This document shows positions 50,969 to 60,843 of a DNA stretch of 64,000 nucleotides, piece after piece. Within the stretch, counting starts at the first letter, position 1, and each line of letters begins with the position of its first letter. The position numbers and the translations under genes are program-made. A model generated the notes under the pieces. The model had not been told where the DNA came from. It saw only the letters and a program-made list of their open reading frames with translations, and ran no database searches. Source of the stretch: JBAOHV01 sp963714875 (GTDB lineage: Bacteria > Actinomycetota > Acidimicrobiia > Acidimicrobiales > Microtrichaceae); NCBI GenBank assembly GCA_963714875.1, contig CAVQQI010000002.1, forward strand, positions 124,001 to 188,000, written 5' to 3'.

Positions 50969-53401
50969 CTAGAGCCGCTCGGTGTGGCGCAGCCAGGAGA
51001 ACGCGAGGTAGCCCGGCAGGATCGGAACCCAGAAGGTGGCCAGCCGGAACAGGAAGACCGCAGGGACCGCCTGTTCCTTGTCGACACCCACAGCGATCAG
51101 GCCACCGACGAGCGCGGCCTCCGCAGCGCCGAGCCCGCCCGGGGTCGGTGCAGCGGTCGCGATGGCGGACCCGATCAGGTACACCGCACCGATCGAGGCG
51201 AACCGCAGGTCGATGTCGAATGCACGAGCCGAGAAGCTGAACGCCACGACGTAGCTGAGCGTCACCAGGGTCGAGCCGCCCAGCAACATGGCGACCTTGC
51301 TCGGCGTGGTGAGGACGTCGGTCAGTCCGTGGACCGCCTTGCCCAGGATGGGGAACAGCTTGCCGACCACGAGCTTGCGGGTGGACGGCACGAGCATGGC
51401 GAGTGCGCCGACGGCGACCACGACGGCTGTGCCGATGAGCAGCGCTCGTGGCGAAGGCAGCGAGATGCTCCCGAACGCATCGCGGCCCGCCCAGACCAGG
51501 AAGAGTCCGACCAGCGTGATGTGCCCGACGATGCCCGCACCGGCGTTGAGTCCGACCGCCGATGTGGCCACGGTGGTGTCGACACCCTGGCGCTGCATGT
51601 ATCGCACGTTCATGGCCATGCCGCCCAGGCCCGCCGGCGCCACCTTGCTGGCGAACGACGAGGCGACCTGCGCTGCGGTGGTCGGCCCGACGGGCAGTCG
51701 GCTCGGCACCGACCCCAGCATCGACATGCTCGCCGCCAGGTAGGTGAACGCCGAGGCCAACAGGATCAGGGGGAGCCACGCCCAGTCAGCGTCCTGGACC
51801 TGGGTGACGATGCCCGGCAGGTCCGCGAACTGGGGGATCAGGAAGTAGAAGACCGCTGCCAGCATGACGAGCGTGAAGATCTGCTTGGGACCGAAGCGGG
51901 TCACCGGCTCGAGCGGCGGTTCCTCGACCTCGCACCGTTGCTCGATCTCTGCGCGGACCTCGTCCAGCAGGCCCTTGTGGGACTTCAGGTCGGTCTGTGT
52001 GGCGCCGCTGAGCGCAGCCGGCTGGAGCCGCCCCAGCGCGCCGGCGACGGCCTCGGGACCCAAGGAGTCGATCGCCGGGATGACGGCCCGTTCAGCACCC
52101 ACCGCAACGGCCAGCGACGCGACCAGCTGCGCCACGTCGGCATGCAGCAGCGCCTCGGACGCGGCGACCTCGGAGAAGCCGAAGTCGATGAGCCACGGTT
52201 CGTCGGTGTCGGACAGGAAGACGTTGGCCAGACGCAGGTCCCGATGGGCGATCCGGTACCGGCGCAGCAGCGCCACCTGCTCCCACAGACCGTGCAGCAC
52301 CTCGTCGGTCAGGCGGTCCTCGTCCACGCCGTCGAGCGACCTGCCGTCGATCATGTCGTAGCAGAGCAGGAACGAATCGCTCCCGACCGGAGCGACGCAC
52401 CGCAGGCGGGGGGTGCGCACCCCGACATCACGTGCCTGCAGAGCGACCAGCGCCTCGTGCTCCACGGTGCGGCGCAGCGAGGAGAACGGCCGCTCGTCGC
52501 CCACGTTGCGGAGGTGGATCGCCCGGTAGATGCGGAAGAGCAGGTCGGCGGCCCGCTGGTTCTCGCCCAGCACCTTCGCGAACACCCTGGTGCCGTCCTC
52601 GAGTGTCGCGAAGTACGGGACCGAGCCCCTGGCGTCGACGCTGGCGGGGTGCATCTCCGCCACCGGGATGCCGCTGGCGCGCAGTGCGGCGATGATCGAG
52701 CCCAACCGGGGCTGGGTGGTGGGCCGTCCGAAGGCCAGCAGCACCGCGGTGCCCACGGTCGCGCCGCCCAGCAGCACCAGGATCACGTGCGTGGAGGTGC
52801 CCGAGGCCACGATCAGCCGCAACACGACCACGGCGGCGACCGTCCATGCTCCGGCGCGGCGCCACCTGGCACTGACGAACGGGGAGATCACCACGAACGC
52901 TGCGACCAGGTGCGAAGCGCCGACGACATCGGCGCTGACGCCCCGTGCGGCCGCCTCGGCCGACGCGTCGTTGCCGCTGGTACCGCTCAGGTCCAGCCAG
53001 CGGACGATCGCTCCGATGACCACCGAGTTGACGACACCGGAGACCACCACGTAGCCGAACAAGCGGAACCGTCGCGTCACGAGTGGGACGACCAGGACTG
53101 CGAGCCCCGCCACCGTGACGGTTGCGATCAGCGCGACGTCGACGGTGAGGCGCGCCCAACTCCACGGCGCCTCCAGCAGCGACGTGAGGTTCTCCTCCAG
53201 GCCGTCGACACCCTTGGGCAGGTACTCGGTGGCGAGCACGATGGCGACGGTGCCCACGGCGAACAGCAGGACCCGGAGCACATCCAGCGGCGAGCGCTCG
53301 TAGTCGACCACTTCCGCGTCCGGATCGAACAGCTCACCCCCCGGTGGTGCTGCCTCGACCGTCCCGTCCGACTTCGCGGTTGCGGCCACAGCGGACTCCA
53401 T
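50969..53401 (-). CDS. Membrane kinase-like/LPG-synthase-type fusion protein
   Basis: About 810 residues. The N-terminal third has five or six helices (TVAIVLATEYL, LTVDVALIATVTVAGLAVLVV). The middle is a protein-kinase-like or aminoglycoside-phosphotransferase-like domain with AHRDLRLANVFLSD near residue 390 and LIDFGFSEV, so the catalytic HRD and DFG-like aspartates are kept. The C-terminal third is the membrane flippase/synthase-like region of lysyl-phosphatidylglycerol synthase proteins (SSFASKVAPAGLGGMAMN, APTPGGLGAAEAAL). It may couple a phosphotransfer step to lipid or polymer export. The ATG at 53401 (preceded by GAGAG) is preferred over an upstream GTG. A PAP2 phosphatase gene lies upstream on the same strand. 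Confidence 0.8.
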   Translation of the reverse strand: MESAVAATAKSDGTVEAAPPGGELFDPDAEVVDYERSPLDVLRVLLFAVGTVAIVLATEYLPKGVDGLEENLTSLLEAPWSWARLTVDVALIATVTVAGLAVLVVPLVTRRFRLFGYVVVSGVVNSVVIGAIVRWLDLSGTSGNDASAEAAARGVSADVVGASHLVAAFVVISPFVSARWRRAGAWTVAAVVVLRLIVASGTSTHVILVLLGGATVGTAVLLAFGRPTTQPRLGSIIAALRASGIPVAEMHPASVDARGSVPYFATLEDGTRVFAKVLGENQRAADLLFRIYRAIHLRNVGDERPFSSLRRTVEHEALVALQARDVGVRTPRLRCVAPVGSDSFLLCYDMIDGRSLDGVDEDRLTDEVLHGLWEQVALLRRYRIAHRDLRLANVFLSDTDEPWLIDFGFSEVAASEALLHADVAQLVASLAVAVGAERAVIPAIDSLGPEAVAGALGRLQPAALSGATQTDLKSHKGLLDEVRAEIEQRCEVEEPPLEPVTRFGPKQIFTLVMLAAVFYFLIPQFADLPGIVTQVQDADWAWLPLILLASAFTYLAASMSMLGSVPSRLPVGPTTAAQVASSFASKVAPAGLGGMAMNVRYMQRQGVDTTVATSAVGLNAGAGIVGHITLVGLFLVWAGRDAFGSISLPSPRALLIGTAVVVAVGALAMLVPSTRKLVVGKLFPILGKAVHGLTDVLTTPSKVAMLLGGSTLVTLSYVVAFSFSARAFDIDLRFASIGAVYLIGSAIATAAPTPGGLGAAEAALVGGLIAVGVDKEQAVPAVFLFRLATFWVPILPGYLAFSWLRHTERL

Positions 53402-53512
53402 CTCTCGACCCGACCCGGCGGGTTGTTGTCTACTCCATCGGCCGATCACACGCCGACATGGCGACATGGCGACCAGCGCGCACGTCGCCCGACGGGGCGG
53501 CCGGCCCGGCTG

Positions 53513-54163
53513 TCAGAGGGCGGCGTCAGCCCGGTCGGACGGCGTGGTGCCGGTCGGCACGCCGACGGCGAAGCGCCAGAGGTAGGCAACCCCGCACCCC
53601 AGCGCGGCACCACCGACGACGTCCAGCGGGAAGTGTGCGCCGACGTGCACCCTGGCGACGGCGACGACGGCCGCGAGGGCGAACGGAGCCCACCGCCACT
53701 CCCGTCGCACGTACGGCGAGATGACTGTCGCGAGCGCGAACGCCACCGCAGCGTGACCCGAGACGAAGCCCAGCCCTTCGGTGGGTGTGCCGCCCCGCCG
53801 GACCATGTCGACCAGTTCGCTGTGGGGACGACCACGTTCGATGATGTCCTTCACGATCTTCGCCAGCTGCCACGCCACCACGCCGGCCACCAGCGCTCCG
53901 ACCGCAGGGCGCCAGTCGCGCCACGCGAGCCACGCCACGACCGCGACGAACAGGGGTCCGAACAGGCTGCCCAGCTGCATCGGTGCCCACAGGACCTGTT
54001 CGAGCCAGTTCGGCAGCTCGTTGAACGGTTCGAAGATGCGTTGCTCCGCCGAGGACACACCCGCGGTGGCCAGCCAGCACAACCCGAACAGCAGCAGGAA
54101 TGCAGCGCCGGCCATCCGCAGGTCGTGAGGCCTGCGGGCGTGCACCGCAGCGTCAGCGCTCAT
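53513..54163 (-). CDS. PAP2-family membrane phosphatase
   Basis: A 216-residue type-2 phosphatidic-acid-phosphatase protein with six helices. The three active-site signatures are visible: KDIIERGRP, VSGHAAVAF (catalytic histidine in SGH) and ARVHVGAHFPLDVVGG (second histidine and aspartate). These enzymes remove phosphate from lipids such as undecaprenyl pyrophosphate or phosphatidic acid. ATG at 54163 follows the family's start. It lies 111 bases upstream of the kinase/LPG-type fusion, so the two may share one transcript and one lipid. Confidence 0.88.
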   Translation of the reverse strand: MSADAAVHARRPHDLRMAGAAFLLLFGLCWLATAGVSSAEQRIFEPFNELPNWLEQVLWAPMQLGSLFGPLFVAVVAWLAWRDWRPAVGALVAGVVAWQLAKIVKDIIERGRPHSELVDMVRRGGTPTEGLGFVSGHAAVAFALATVISPYVRREWRWAPFALAAVVAVARVHVGAHFPLDVVGGAALGCGVAYLWRFAVGVPTGTTPSDRADAAL

Positions 54164-54281
54164 CGGTCGAGCATGGCACGGAACACCACCACCCATGATC
54201 CTTTGTCAGCGCGGTCGGGTGCAGGTGCTGTCCGGGGGGCCCAGCGGCTACGTTGAGCGCGCCGTCCCACAGGAGAACTTC

Positions 54282-54539
54282 GTGCTGATCCTCGCCATCC
54301 TCGCTTTCGGAATGATCGTCGGCTGGCTCGCCCAGTTGGTGCTGGGCATGGGCACCCGCCCCAATGCGCAGTCGCTCATCGCCGGTCTGGTCGGCTCGTT
54401 CGTCGGAGGGCTGCTCGCCAGCCTGATCGCCGGCGACGGACTGGCGATCCAGCCCAGCGGACTGATCGGGTCCTTCGTCGGTGCCATCGTCGTGCTGTTG
54501 ATCTGGCGTGCCGTGGACTCCCGCTCTGCGAAGTCCTGA
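54282..54539 (+). CDS. GlsB/YeaQ/YmgE-family small membrane protein
   Basis: An 85-residue protein with three helices and glycine-rich turns: GMIVGWLAQLVLG, LIAGLVGSFVGGLLASL and GSFVGAIVVLLIWR. It is the size and pattern of the transglycosylase-associated family, linked to envelope stress. Function is not established. GTG start at 54282 is preceded by AGGAG; longer upstream starts lack support and would not be membrane-like. Confidence 0.85.
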   Translation: MLILAILAFGMIVGWLAQLVLGMGTRPNAQSLIAGLVGSFVGGLLASLIAGDGLAIQPSGLIGSFVGAIVVLLIWRAVDSRSAKS

Positions 54540-54593
54540 CCGAACGGTCGCGACACCGGCGGTGAGCGGTTACGGACGCTCCCGTCGATCGCC

Positions 54594-55640
54594 GTGACGC
54601 TGCTGGTGACCGCAGCGCTCGTCCTTCCGGGCTGTTCGGCGACCCAGGACCGGTCCGCTCCCGACGTCGACGATTCCGCGGAATCGCCAGGCACCGCACC
54701 GCAGCAGAACCAGCCGGGCACGCGCGACGAGCCGGCGCTCCGACCCGACGACGAGGCCGAGCGCGTCACCGCGCCGCCGGCGAGCTCACGTCCGCTGTTC
54801 GACGATGCCTGTGCCGGACGGCTGTCGGTCAGCACCTCCGGGACCCTGCCGGCCGACCTGACCTCGGTCTCGGGGTTGGCGGCCGGCCGACGCAGCCCCG
54901 AGGTGGTCTGGTCGATCGAGGACAGCTTCGAACCCGCCGAGCTGGTGGCGGTGTCCTTCGACGGCACCGAGCGGGCACGGGTCGGTGTCCGCGGCGGGCT
55001 GTTCGCCGAACGTCGACTGGGAGGACCTGGCGGTCGACGTGGGCGACGACGGCGTCTCGCGCCTCTACATCGCCGACATCGGCGACAACCTGGGAATACG
55101 CAGCTCGCTCAAGGTGCTGGTCGTCGACGAACCGGCGCTCGACGCGACCGCCGCGACCGCACGGACCATCACGATGACCTACCGACCCCGAGGGCGGCGT
55201 GACCCCTCGACCGAACGCCGAGGCGATGGTCGTGCAGGACGGCACGATCTGGGTCATCGACAAGAACCCCGACGGCCCCGCCACGCTCTACCGACTCGAG
55301 CCCGACGCGACGGACCCCGACCGGGGCGAACTGGTCGCGGTGTCCACCCTTGCACTCACGGGCGAACAGGTCACCGCGGCCGACCTGTCACCCGACGGCA
55401 CGGTCCTGGCGGTCCGCAGCGACGAGATGCTGCGGCTGTACCCGGTCGACGACGGTCAGGACATCGCCGGGGCGCTCTCGGCCACGCCGTGTGCGACGCC
55501 GGGCGATCCCCGAGCGACAGGGCGAGTCGGTCGCCGTCCTGGCGGGCGCGGCGGGACTGCTGACCGTCAGCGAGGACGAGTCCGGCCAGCCGGTGGAGCT
55601 GCACCTGACCGCGCCACGCTGCTCGAGGGCGCGGCCCGCA
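54594..55640 (+). pseudogene. Beta-propeller-like lipoprotein, at least three frameshifts
   Basis: Opens with a short lipoprotein signal (LLVTAALVLPGC) and a polar linker. Coding-like text then jumps frame near 55,005, 55,195 and 55,500. In order it reads SGLAAGRRSPEVVWSIEDSF, WEDLAVDVGDDGVSRLYIAD, NAEAMVVQDGTIWVIDKNPD, AADLSPDGTVLAVRSDEMLR and VAVLAGAAGLLTVSEDESG. The repeated D-x-x-x-(L/I)(Y/W) blades look like a six- or seven-bladed propeller as in phytase-like or PQQ-type secreted proteins. The 3' end is not found because the frame runs into the antisense of the flavoprotein gene. As written it cannot be translated whole. Confidence 0.6.
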
Positions 55641-55646
55641 GTCGGC

Positions 55647-56393
55647 TCAGCGGTACTCGGGGTTGGGGAAGTCCATGTCGCACCCGGCATCCCACTCGGA
55701 GCGCTGGTTGCCGTGCGCGGGGTACCCGCCGGCGTCGCGCAGCATGCGGGCCATGTGCATCAGGTTCCAGGCCATGAAGGTGGCGTTGCGGTTGGTGAAG
55801 TCGCTCGCCGGGCCGCCCGAGCCCTCGTCCAGGTAGCTGGGGCCGGGACCCACCGCGCCCAGCCACGCTGCGTCGGACTGCGGCGGGATGACGTAGCCCA
55901 GGTGCTGCAACGAGTAGACGATGTTCATGGCGCAGTGCTTCGCCCCGTCCTCGTTGCCGGTCACGATGCACCCACCCGCTCGCCCGTAGTAGGCCCACTG
56001 GCCCTTGTCGTTCAGCTCGGCCGAGTTGCCGTAGAGCCGCTCGATCACGCGGGTGCACACCGAGGACTTCTCGCCCAGCCAGATCGGCGTGCCCAGGATC
56101 AGGATGTCGGCGGCCATCACCCGTTCGTGCAGCGCCGGCCAGTCGTCGTGGTCGAACCCGTGCTCGGTCATGTCGGGCTGCACACCGGGCGGCAGATCCA
56201 GGTCGACCGCTCGCACCTGGTCGACCGTGACGCCGTTGGCCTCCATGATGGCGACCGGGATGTCCAACAACCCCTGGGTGTGCGACATGGTGCCGCTGGG
56301 CTTGAGGGTGCAGTTGATGATCATCGCCCGCAGGGACGAGAAGTCCCACTCGTGGGTGTCACACAGCTGCTGCTGGCGTTCGTCGAGCTCCAT
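55647..56393 (-). CDS. Flavodoxin/NADPH-dependent FMN reductase family protein
   Basis: A 248-residue flavodoxin-fold oxidoreductase. MIINCTLKPSGTMSHT supplies the FMN phosphate loop, DILILGTPIWLGEKSS the isoalloxazine contacts, and GRAGGCIVTGNEDGAKHCAM the last flavin loop. This fits NAD(P)H-dependent quinone or azo-type reductases. A helical N-terminal extension (DERQQQLCDTHEW) precedes the fold. Substrate unknown. The last bases lie at the ragged end of the broken propeller gene. Confidence 0.85.
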   Translation of the reverse strand: MELDERQQQLCDTHEWDFSSLRAMIINCTLKPSGTMSHTQGLLDIPVAIMEANGVTVDQVRAVDLDLPPGVQPDMTEHGFDHDDWPALHERVMAADILILGTPIWLGEKSSVCTRVIERLYGNSAELNDKGQWAYYGRAGGCIVTGNEDGAKHCAMNIVYSLQHLGYVIPPQSDAAWLGAVGPGPSYLDEGSGGPASDFTNRNATFMAWNLMHMARMLRDAGGYPAHGNQRSEWDAGCDMDFPNPEYR

Positions 56394-56520
56394 CCGGGGC
56401 TCCTCTCCCGACCCGCAGGTCGTCGGTCCACACAGGGACTACCCCGACATGGTCCCAGCCATGCCTGACCACCGTGCAGCAGGTGCGGCCCGGGGCAGCA
56501 GGATGTCGGTGCAGCAGGGG

Positions 56521-58269
56521 TCAGCCGAGCGCCGGGCGGGCGCCGCGCAGCAGGGTGCCGGGCAGCTCGCCGGTGTGCTCACCGTCGACGAAGGTGACCG
56601 CCCCCGACTTCACCGTCGCCCGGTACCCGGCGGCGGTCTGCATCAGCCGGCGACCGCCGGCGGGCAGGTCGTGCACGATCGACGGCGCGTGGCACGCCAA
56701 CGCGTCCAGGTCGATGACGTTCAGGTCGGCCAGGTACCCCGGGGCGATCACCCCACGGTCGGACCAGCCCATGTGCGTCGCGTTGCGCAGGGTGTGGCCG
56801 TGCACGATCCGTTCGACGGGGATGCGGTCGCCGCGTCGACGGTCCCGTGCCCACACCGCGAGCGACGACGTGGTCATCGACGCGTCGCAGATGGCGCCGC
56901 AGTGCGCCCCTGCATCGGACAGCCCGAACAGCGTGTTGGGTGCGCTGATCATCTCGAAGATGTCGTCGAAGCTGCCGTGGGCGAAGTTGAACAACGGCAG
57001 GTACAGCAGCTGGGTGCCGTCGCGTTCCAGCAACAGGTCGTAGACCAGCTCTGCGGGCTCCACCCCCTGCGACCGGGCCTCTGCGGCGATGGACCAGTCG
57101 GCGTCGAGCTCGTAGTCCACCGGGTCCGACAGGCGGAACAGCACGTCGAACCCCGTCATGATCTGCTGGATGATCCCCGGTTCCAGGGTGGCGGCCATCT
57201 CGGCGTGCTCGGCCAGGATGCGCCGCTTGCGCTCCGGGTCGCGCAACGCAGCCACCCGGTCGGGCAGCTCGAAGATGCCGAGCTCACCCATCGACGCGCA
57301 GAACGCGAACGGGTTGGCCGAGGTCTGCAGGCCCAACAGCACACCGATGGGCCGCGACGCGACCTGCGCCTTCACGTCCAGCCCCTCGGCGACCTTGCGG
57401 TCCACCCAGTCCATCTGGAACCGCCACCGCTCGGGCGAGTGGTACGCCTGCTGCATCGTGAAGCTGAGCGGCCGACCGCTGGTGCGCACGAAGGCCTCGA
57501 GCAGGTCCAGCTCCCGCTGCGCGACCTCGTCGTCGGGCGTCTGGTACAGGTCGCTGATCAGCTGGGTGACGCCCGCTCCCGCCTCGGCCATGGCCCCCGC
57601 GATGGTCAGCAGCTCCTGCTCGCTGGCGGTCAGGGTGCCGATGTTCTGCCCCGCCGAGGTGCGATGGATCTCGGTGCGCGACGTCGCGAAGCCCATGGCG
57701 CCCGCCGCGATCGCCTCGCGGACCTGACGGGCCATCTCGGTCAGCTCGACCTCGGTCGGCGCCTCGGTGTGGTCCGCCCCGCGCTCACCCATGACATAGG
57801 TGCGCAGCGCGGCGTGGGGCAGGTGCGCGGACAGGTCGAGCACGTGTGCCTTGGCCTCGAGCGAGTCGAGGTACTCCGGGAAGGTCTGCCAGTCCCACGT
57901 CAGCCCCTCGGCGAGCGCGGTGCCGGGGATGTCCTCGACCCCCTCGAGCAGACTGATCAGCCAGTCGTGGCGATCCGGCGCGGCGGGCGCGAACCCGACG
58001 CCGCAGTTGCCCATGGCGATGGTGGTCACCCCGTGCAGCGACGACGGCGCCATGATCGGGTCCCAGGTGGCCTGGCCGTCGAAGTGCGTGTGGATGTCGA
58101 TGAAGCCGGGGGTCACGAGCGCTCCGTCGGCGTCGAGCTCGCGGTCGGCGGTCGAGTCGACCGTGCCGACGGCGGTGATCACACCGTCGGTCACCTCGAC
58201 GTCACCGGGTGTGCCCGCGGCGCCGGTCCCGTCGATGATCGTCCCGTTGCGGATGATGAGGTCAGCCAT
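56521..58269 (-). CDS. N-acyl-D-amino-acid deacylase-like amidohydrolase
   Basis: A 582-residue amidohydrolase of the D-aminoacylase group. The entry motif GFIDIHTHFDGQ gives the HxH metal pair, GNCGVGFAPA is the typical cysteine-containing loop, and LSDAGAHCGAICDAS holds the later histidine and aspartate. The C-terminal beta sandwich ends GAVTFVDGEHTGELPGTLLRG, a family hallmark. It probably hydrolyses N-acyl-D-amino acids or similar ureides. ATG start at 58269. Stands alone. Confidence 0.88.
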   Translation of the reverse strand: MADLIIRNGTIIDGTGAAGTPGDVEVTDGVITAVGTVDSTADRELDADGALVTPGFIDIHTHFDGQATWDPIMAPSSLHGVTTIAMGNCGVGFAPAAPDRHDWLISLLEGVEDIPGTALAEGLTWDWQTFPEYLDSLEAKAHVLDLSAHLPHAALRTYVMGERGADHTEAPTEVELTEMARQVREAIAAGAMGFATSRTEIHRTSAGQNIGTLTASEQELLTIAGAMAEAGAGVTQLISDLYQTPDDEVAQRELDLLEAFVRTSGRPLSFTMQQAYHSPERWRFQMDWVDRKVAEGLDVKAQVASRPIGVLLGLQTSANPFAFCASMGELGIFELPDRVAALRDPERKRRILAEHAEMAATLEPGIIQQIMTGFDVLFRLSDPVDYELDADWSIAAEARSQGVEPAELVYDLLLERDGTQLLYLPLFNFAHGSFDDIFEMISAPNTLFGLSDAGAHCGAICDASMTTSSLAVWARDRRRGDRIPVERIVHGHTLRNATHMGWSDRGVIAPGYLADLNVIDLDALACHAPSIVHDLPAGGRRLMQTAAGYRATVKSGAVTFVDGEHTGELPGTLLRGARPALG

Positions 58270-58320
58270 GTTCCAAAGCTAACGGCTCAAGTCGACCCGA
58301 CTCCGGTCGACCTGATCTGC

Positions 58321-58461
58321 ATGAAGATGATCCGTCGGATGAGGGACGCTCGACACCGCACCCGCGCAGCCGCGCTGGAGCGGATGGACATGGTGGCCTT
58401 CGACGCCACCCGCGCCGCGCTGGGCCGTGCGGTCAGCCGCAGCGCTCCGTCCTCGATCTGA
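58321..58461 (+). CDS. Possible 46-residue basic small protein
   Basis: An ATG-started frame in the gap between the amidohydrolase and the CPBP gene gives MKMIRRMRDARHRTRAAALE and ends GRAVSRSAPSSI. It is very basic and could be a small nucleic-acid-binding protein or a chance frame in GC-rich sequence. No ribosome-binding site was found. Confidence 0.25.
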   Translation: MKMIRRMRDARHRTRAAALERMDMVAFDATRAALGRAVSRSAPSSI

Positions 58462-58567
58462 CCGGTTCGCGACCCGGCACCGACCCCGACCCGACCCGTC
58501 GACCGGACGCCCGGTCGCATGGTCGGCCGTCCCGATCGTGCCCCCGCCGAGCGGTAGCGTGCCGCCC

Positions 58568-59350
58568 GTGAGTGACGCGGACCCGCCTGCCGACGGCGTC
58601 GCCGAGGTGTCCGGCAGGGCCGCGACCCCCGGGCCGGGACACGTCGCACACCACTGGCCGCTCGTGGCCGTGCTGGCCACGCTCGCGATCTCCAACGTGA
58701 TGGCGAACGAGGTGCTGCCCGACTGGGCCTACATCCCGTGGAACCTCGCGGTGGCGGTCGCTCTGGTGGCGTTGGCGGTGCGCGGCGACGGCTGCAGCGC
58801 CGATGACCTGGGGCTGGCGACGCGGCGGCTCCCCGACGGACTGCGTTGGGGCACCGTGGTCTCGGTCGGCGTGCTGGCGGTCTACGTGGTGGCGGTGGCG
58901 GTGCCCGCCACACGGGCGCTGTTCGACGACGACCGGGCCGAGGTCGAGCTGTCCCAGGTGCTGTGGAGGACCCTCGTCGCGATCCCGTTCGGCACCGTGG
59001 TGATGGAGGAGATCGCGTTCCGCGGCGCCCTCCCGGCGATGCTGCGGCGGCGCACCACGAACCTGCGTAACGGCGCCCTGGTCGCGGACCTCATCGCTGC
59101 GGGCCTGTTCGGGCTCTGGCACGTGTTGCCGTCGCTGGACCTGACCGAGGCCAACCCGACGGTGGGCGGACTGCTGCCCGGCCCGGTCGGGACGGCGCTG
59201 TCGGTGCTGGCAGCCGTGGTGGGCACCGCGATCGCGGGCATGGTGCTGTCGTGGCTGCGCAACCGGTCCGGCAGCCTGCTCGCACCGGCGATGCTGCACT
59301 GTTCGATCAACAGCTTCGGCTACGGCTTCGCGTGGCTCGCCCAGCGCTGA
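58568..59350 (+). CDS. CPBP-family intramembrane metalloprotease
   Basis: A 260-residue membrane protein with the CPBP (CAAX/type II prenyl-protease and bacteriocin-processing) motifs: EE in VVMEEIAFRGALPA, FGLWHVLPS and AMLHCSINSFGYG. Two glutamates and two histidines build the zinc or water site within the membrane. Bacterial relatives handle peptides, immunity or regulation; the target is unknown. GTG start at 58568. Confidence 0.85.
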   Translation: MSDADPPADGVAEVSGRAATPGPGHVAHHWPLVAVLATLAISNVMANEVLPDWAYIPWNLAVAVALVALAVRGDGCSADDLGLATRRLPDGLRWGTVVSVGVLAVYVVAVAVPATRALFDDDRAEVELSQVLWRTLVAIPFGTVVMEEIAFRGALPAMLRRRTTNLRNGALVADLIAAGLFGLWHVLPSLDLTEANPTVGGLLPGPVGTALSVLAAVVGTAIAGMVLSWLRNRSGSLLAPAMLHCSINSFGYGFAWLAQR

Positions 59351-59416
59351 GCACATCTGCGCCCACAACCACCGAACGCGGCCGGGCGGCCGCCCCGAGA
59401 GCACAGGACACACCAC

Positions 59417-60820
59417 ATGACCGACACGATCGACCCAGCGACCCTGTCCGGACGCGACGTCGGCGCCGCGCCGGCTGCCACGACCCCCGGCGAGCGAATG
59501 GCGCTCGGCGAGCAGGCGCGCCGCGCCGTCCCGCGGGAGTCACTCGGGGAGTGGGAGGCCTCGGCCGACCGACCGGATCCGGTCGAGATCCTCATCGAAC
59601 AGGGGCGGCAACGGGTGCCCCAACTGCTGCCGGTGCGGTACGGGCGCATGGCGGTGTCGCCGTTCACGTTCCTCCGTGGCGCGCCGGCGGTGATGGCCCA
59701 CGACCTGAGCACCGGTCCGGCCACACCGCTGCGGACGCAGCTCTGCGGGGACGCCCACCTGTCCAACTTCGGCTCCTACGCCACCCCGGAGCGCCGGCTG
59801 ATCTTCGATCTGAACGATTTCGACGAGACGCTGCCCGGCCCCTTCGAGTGGGACGTGAAGCGCCTGTGCACGAGCCTGCTGGTCGCCGCACGCTGTTCGG
59901 GCCAGGGGGAGAAGGCCGGGAGGAAGGCAGCGATCGCGGCGGCACGTTCCTACCGCGAGCACCTGCGGGAGCTGGCCGACGCCGACGTGCTGGACATCTG
60001 GAACGAACACATCGAGCTGACCGATGCGCTGCAGTCGTTCGCCGGCATCGTCTCGCCCAAGCGGCTGGCCAAGGAGCTGGCGAAGACCCAGCACCGCACC
60101 TCGGCCCAGGTGCTGACGAAGCTGACCGAGATCGTCGCCGGCGAACGACGCATCCGCCACCAGCCACCGCTGCTGGTGCCGCTGGACTCGCCGGAGTGGC
60201 ACGACATCGCGACCGACATCCTCGGTCGCTACGCCGAGACCATGGACCCGGCGAACGCGCTGCTCCTGTCGCGGTTCCACCTGGTCGAGATCGCGTTGAA
60301 GGTCGTGGGCGTGGGCAGCGTCGGCACCCGCTGCCTCATCGCGCTGCTGCACGGCCGCGACGAGGACGACGTGCTGTTCATGCAGATCAAGGAGGCCGAG
60401 CACTCGGTGCTGGCCCCCTACGCGGGTGCCAGCACCTATTCGCATCAGGGCGAACGGGTCGTCGCCGGACAGCGGGTGATGCAGGCTGCGAGCGACCGGT
60501 TCCTGGGCTGGGCGACCGGGCCCAACGGGCACGACTACTACATGCGTCAGCTGCGTGACATGAAGGGGTCGGTCGCCGTCGACCGCCTTCCTCCCGAGGG
60601 GCTGATCCGCTACGGCGAGCTCTGTGGGCGAACGCTCGCCCGCGCCCACGCCCGCGGTGCGGATCCCTCGACGATCGCCGGCTACCTCGGCAAGGCCGAG
60701 CGCTTCGACGACGCCATGGGCAGCTTCGCCCGCAGCTACGCCGACCAGACCGAGCGCGACCACGCCCACTTCCTGGAGGCGATCGCAGCGGGCCGCATCA
60801 CCGCCGAAGCGGAGGTGTGA
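59417..60820 (+). CDS. DUF2252 kinase-fold protein
   Basis: A 467-residue DUF2252 protein. FLRGAPAVMAHDL, LCGDAHLSNFGSYATPE and FDLNDFDETLPGPFEWDVKRL are family signatures; GDxHxxN and DFDE resemble the catalytic and metal-binding loops of aminoglycoside-phosphotransferase-like kinases. The function in bacteria is not established. ATG start follows CAGGACACACCAC. It is 66 bases downstream of the CPBP gene on the same strand. Confidence 0.88.
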   Translation: MTDTIDPATLSGRDVGAAPAATTPGERMALGEQARRAVPRESLGEWEASADRPDPVEILIEQGRQRVPQLLPVRYGRMAVSPFTFLRGAPAVMAHDLSTGPATPLRTQLCGDAHLSNFGSYATPERRLIFDLNDFDETLPGPFEWDVKRLCTSLLVAARCSGQGEKAGRKAAIAAARSYREHLRELADADVLDIWNEHIELTDALQSFAGIVSPKRLAKELAKTQHRTSAQVLTKLTEIVAGERRIRHQPPLLVPLDSPEWHDIATDILGRYAETMDPANALLLSRFHLVEIALKVVGVGSVGTRCLIALLHGRDEDDVLFMQIKEAEHSVLAPYAGASTYSHQGERVVAGQRVMQAASDRFLGWATGPNGHDYYMRQLRDMKGSVAVDRLPPEGLIRYGELCGRTLARAHARGADPSTIAGYLGKAERFDDAMGSFARSYADQTERDHAHFLEAIAAGRITAEAEV

Positions 60821-60843
60821 CCGCGAGCCAGCAGGTCAGCGGG

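Noticed and set aside
50657..54256. A + strand open frame of nearly 1,200 codons
   Set aside because: It opposes the kinase/LPG-type gene and PAP2, both with clear motifs; the translation is Arg/Gln/Asp-rich and resembles no protein.
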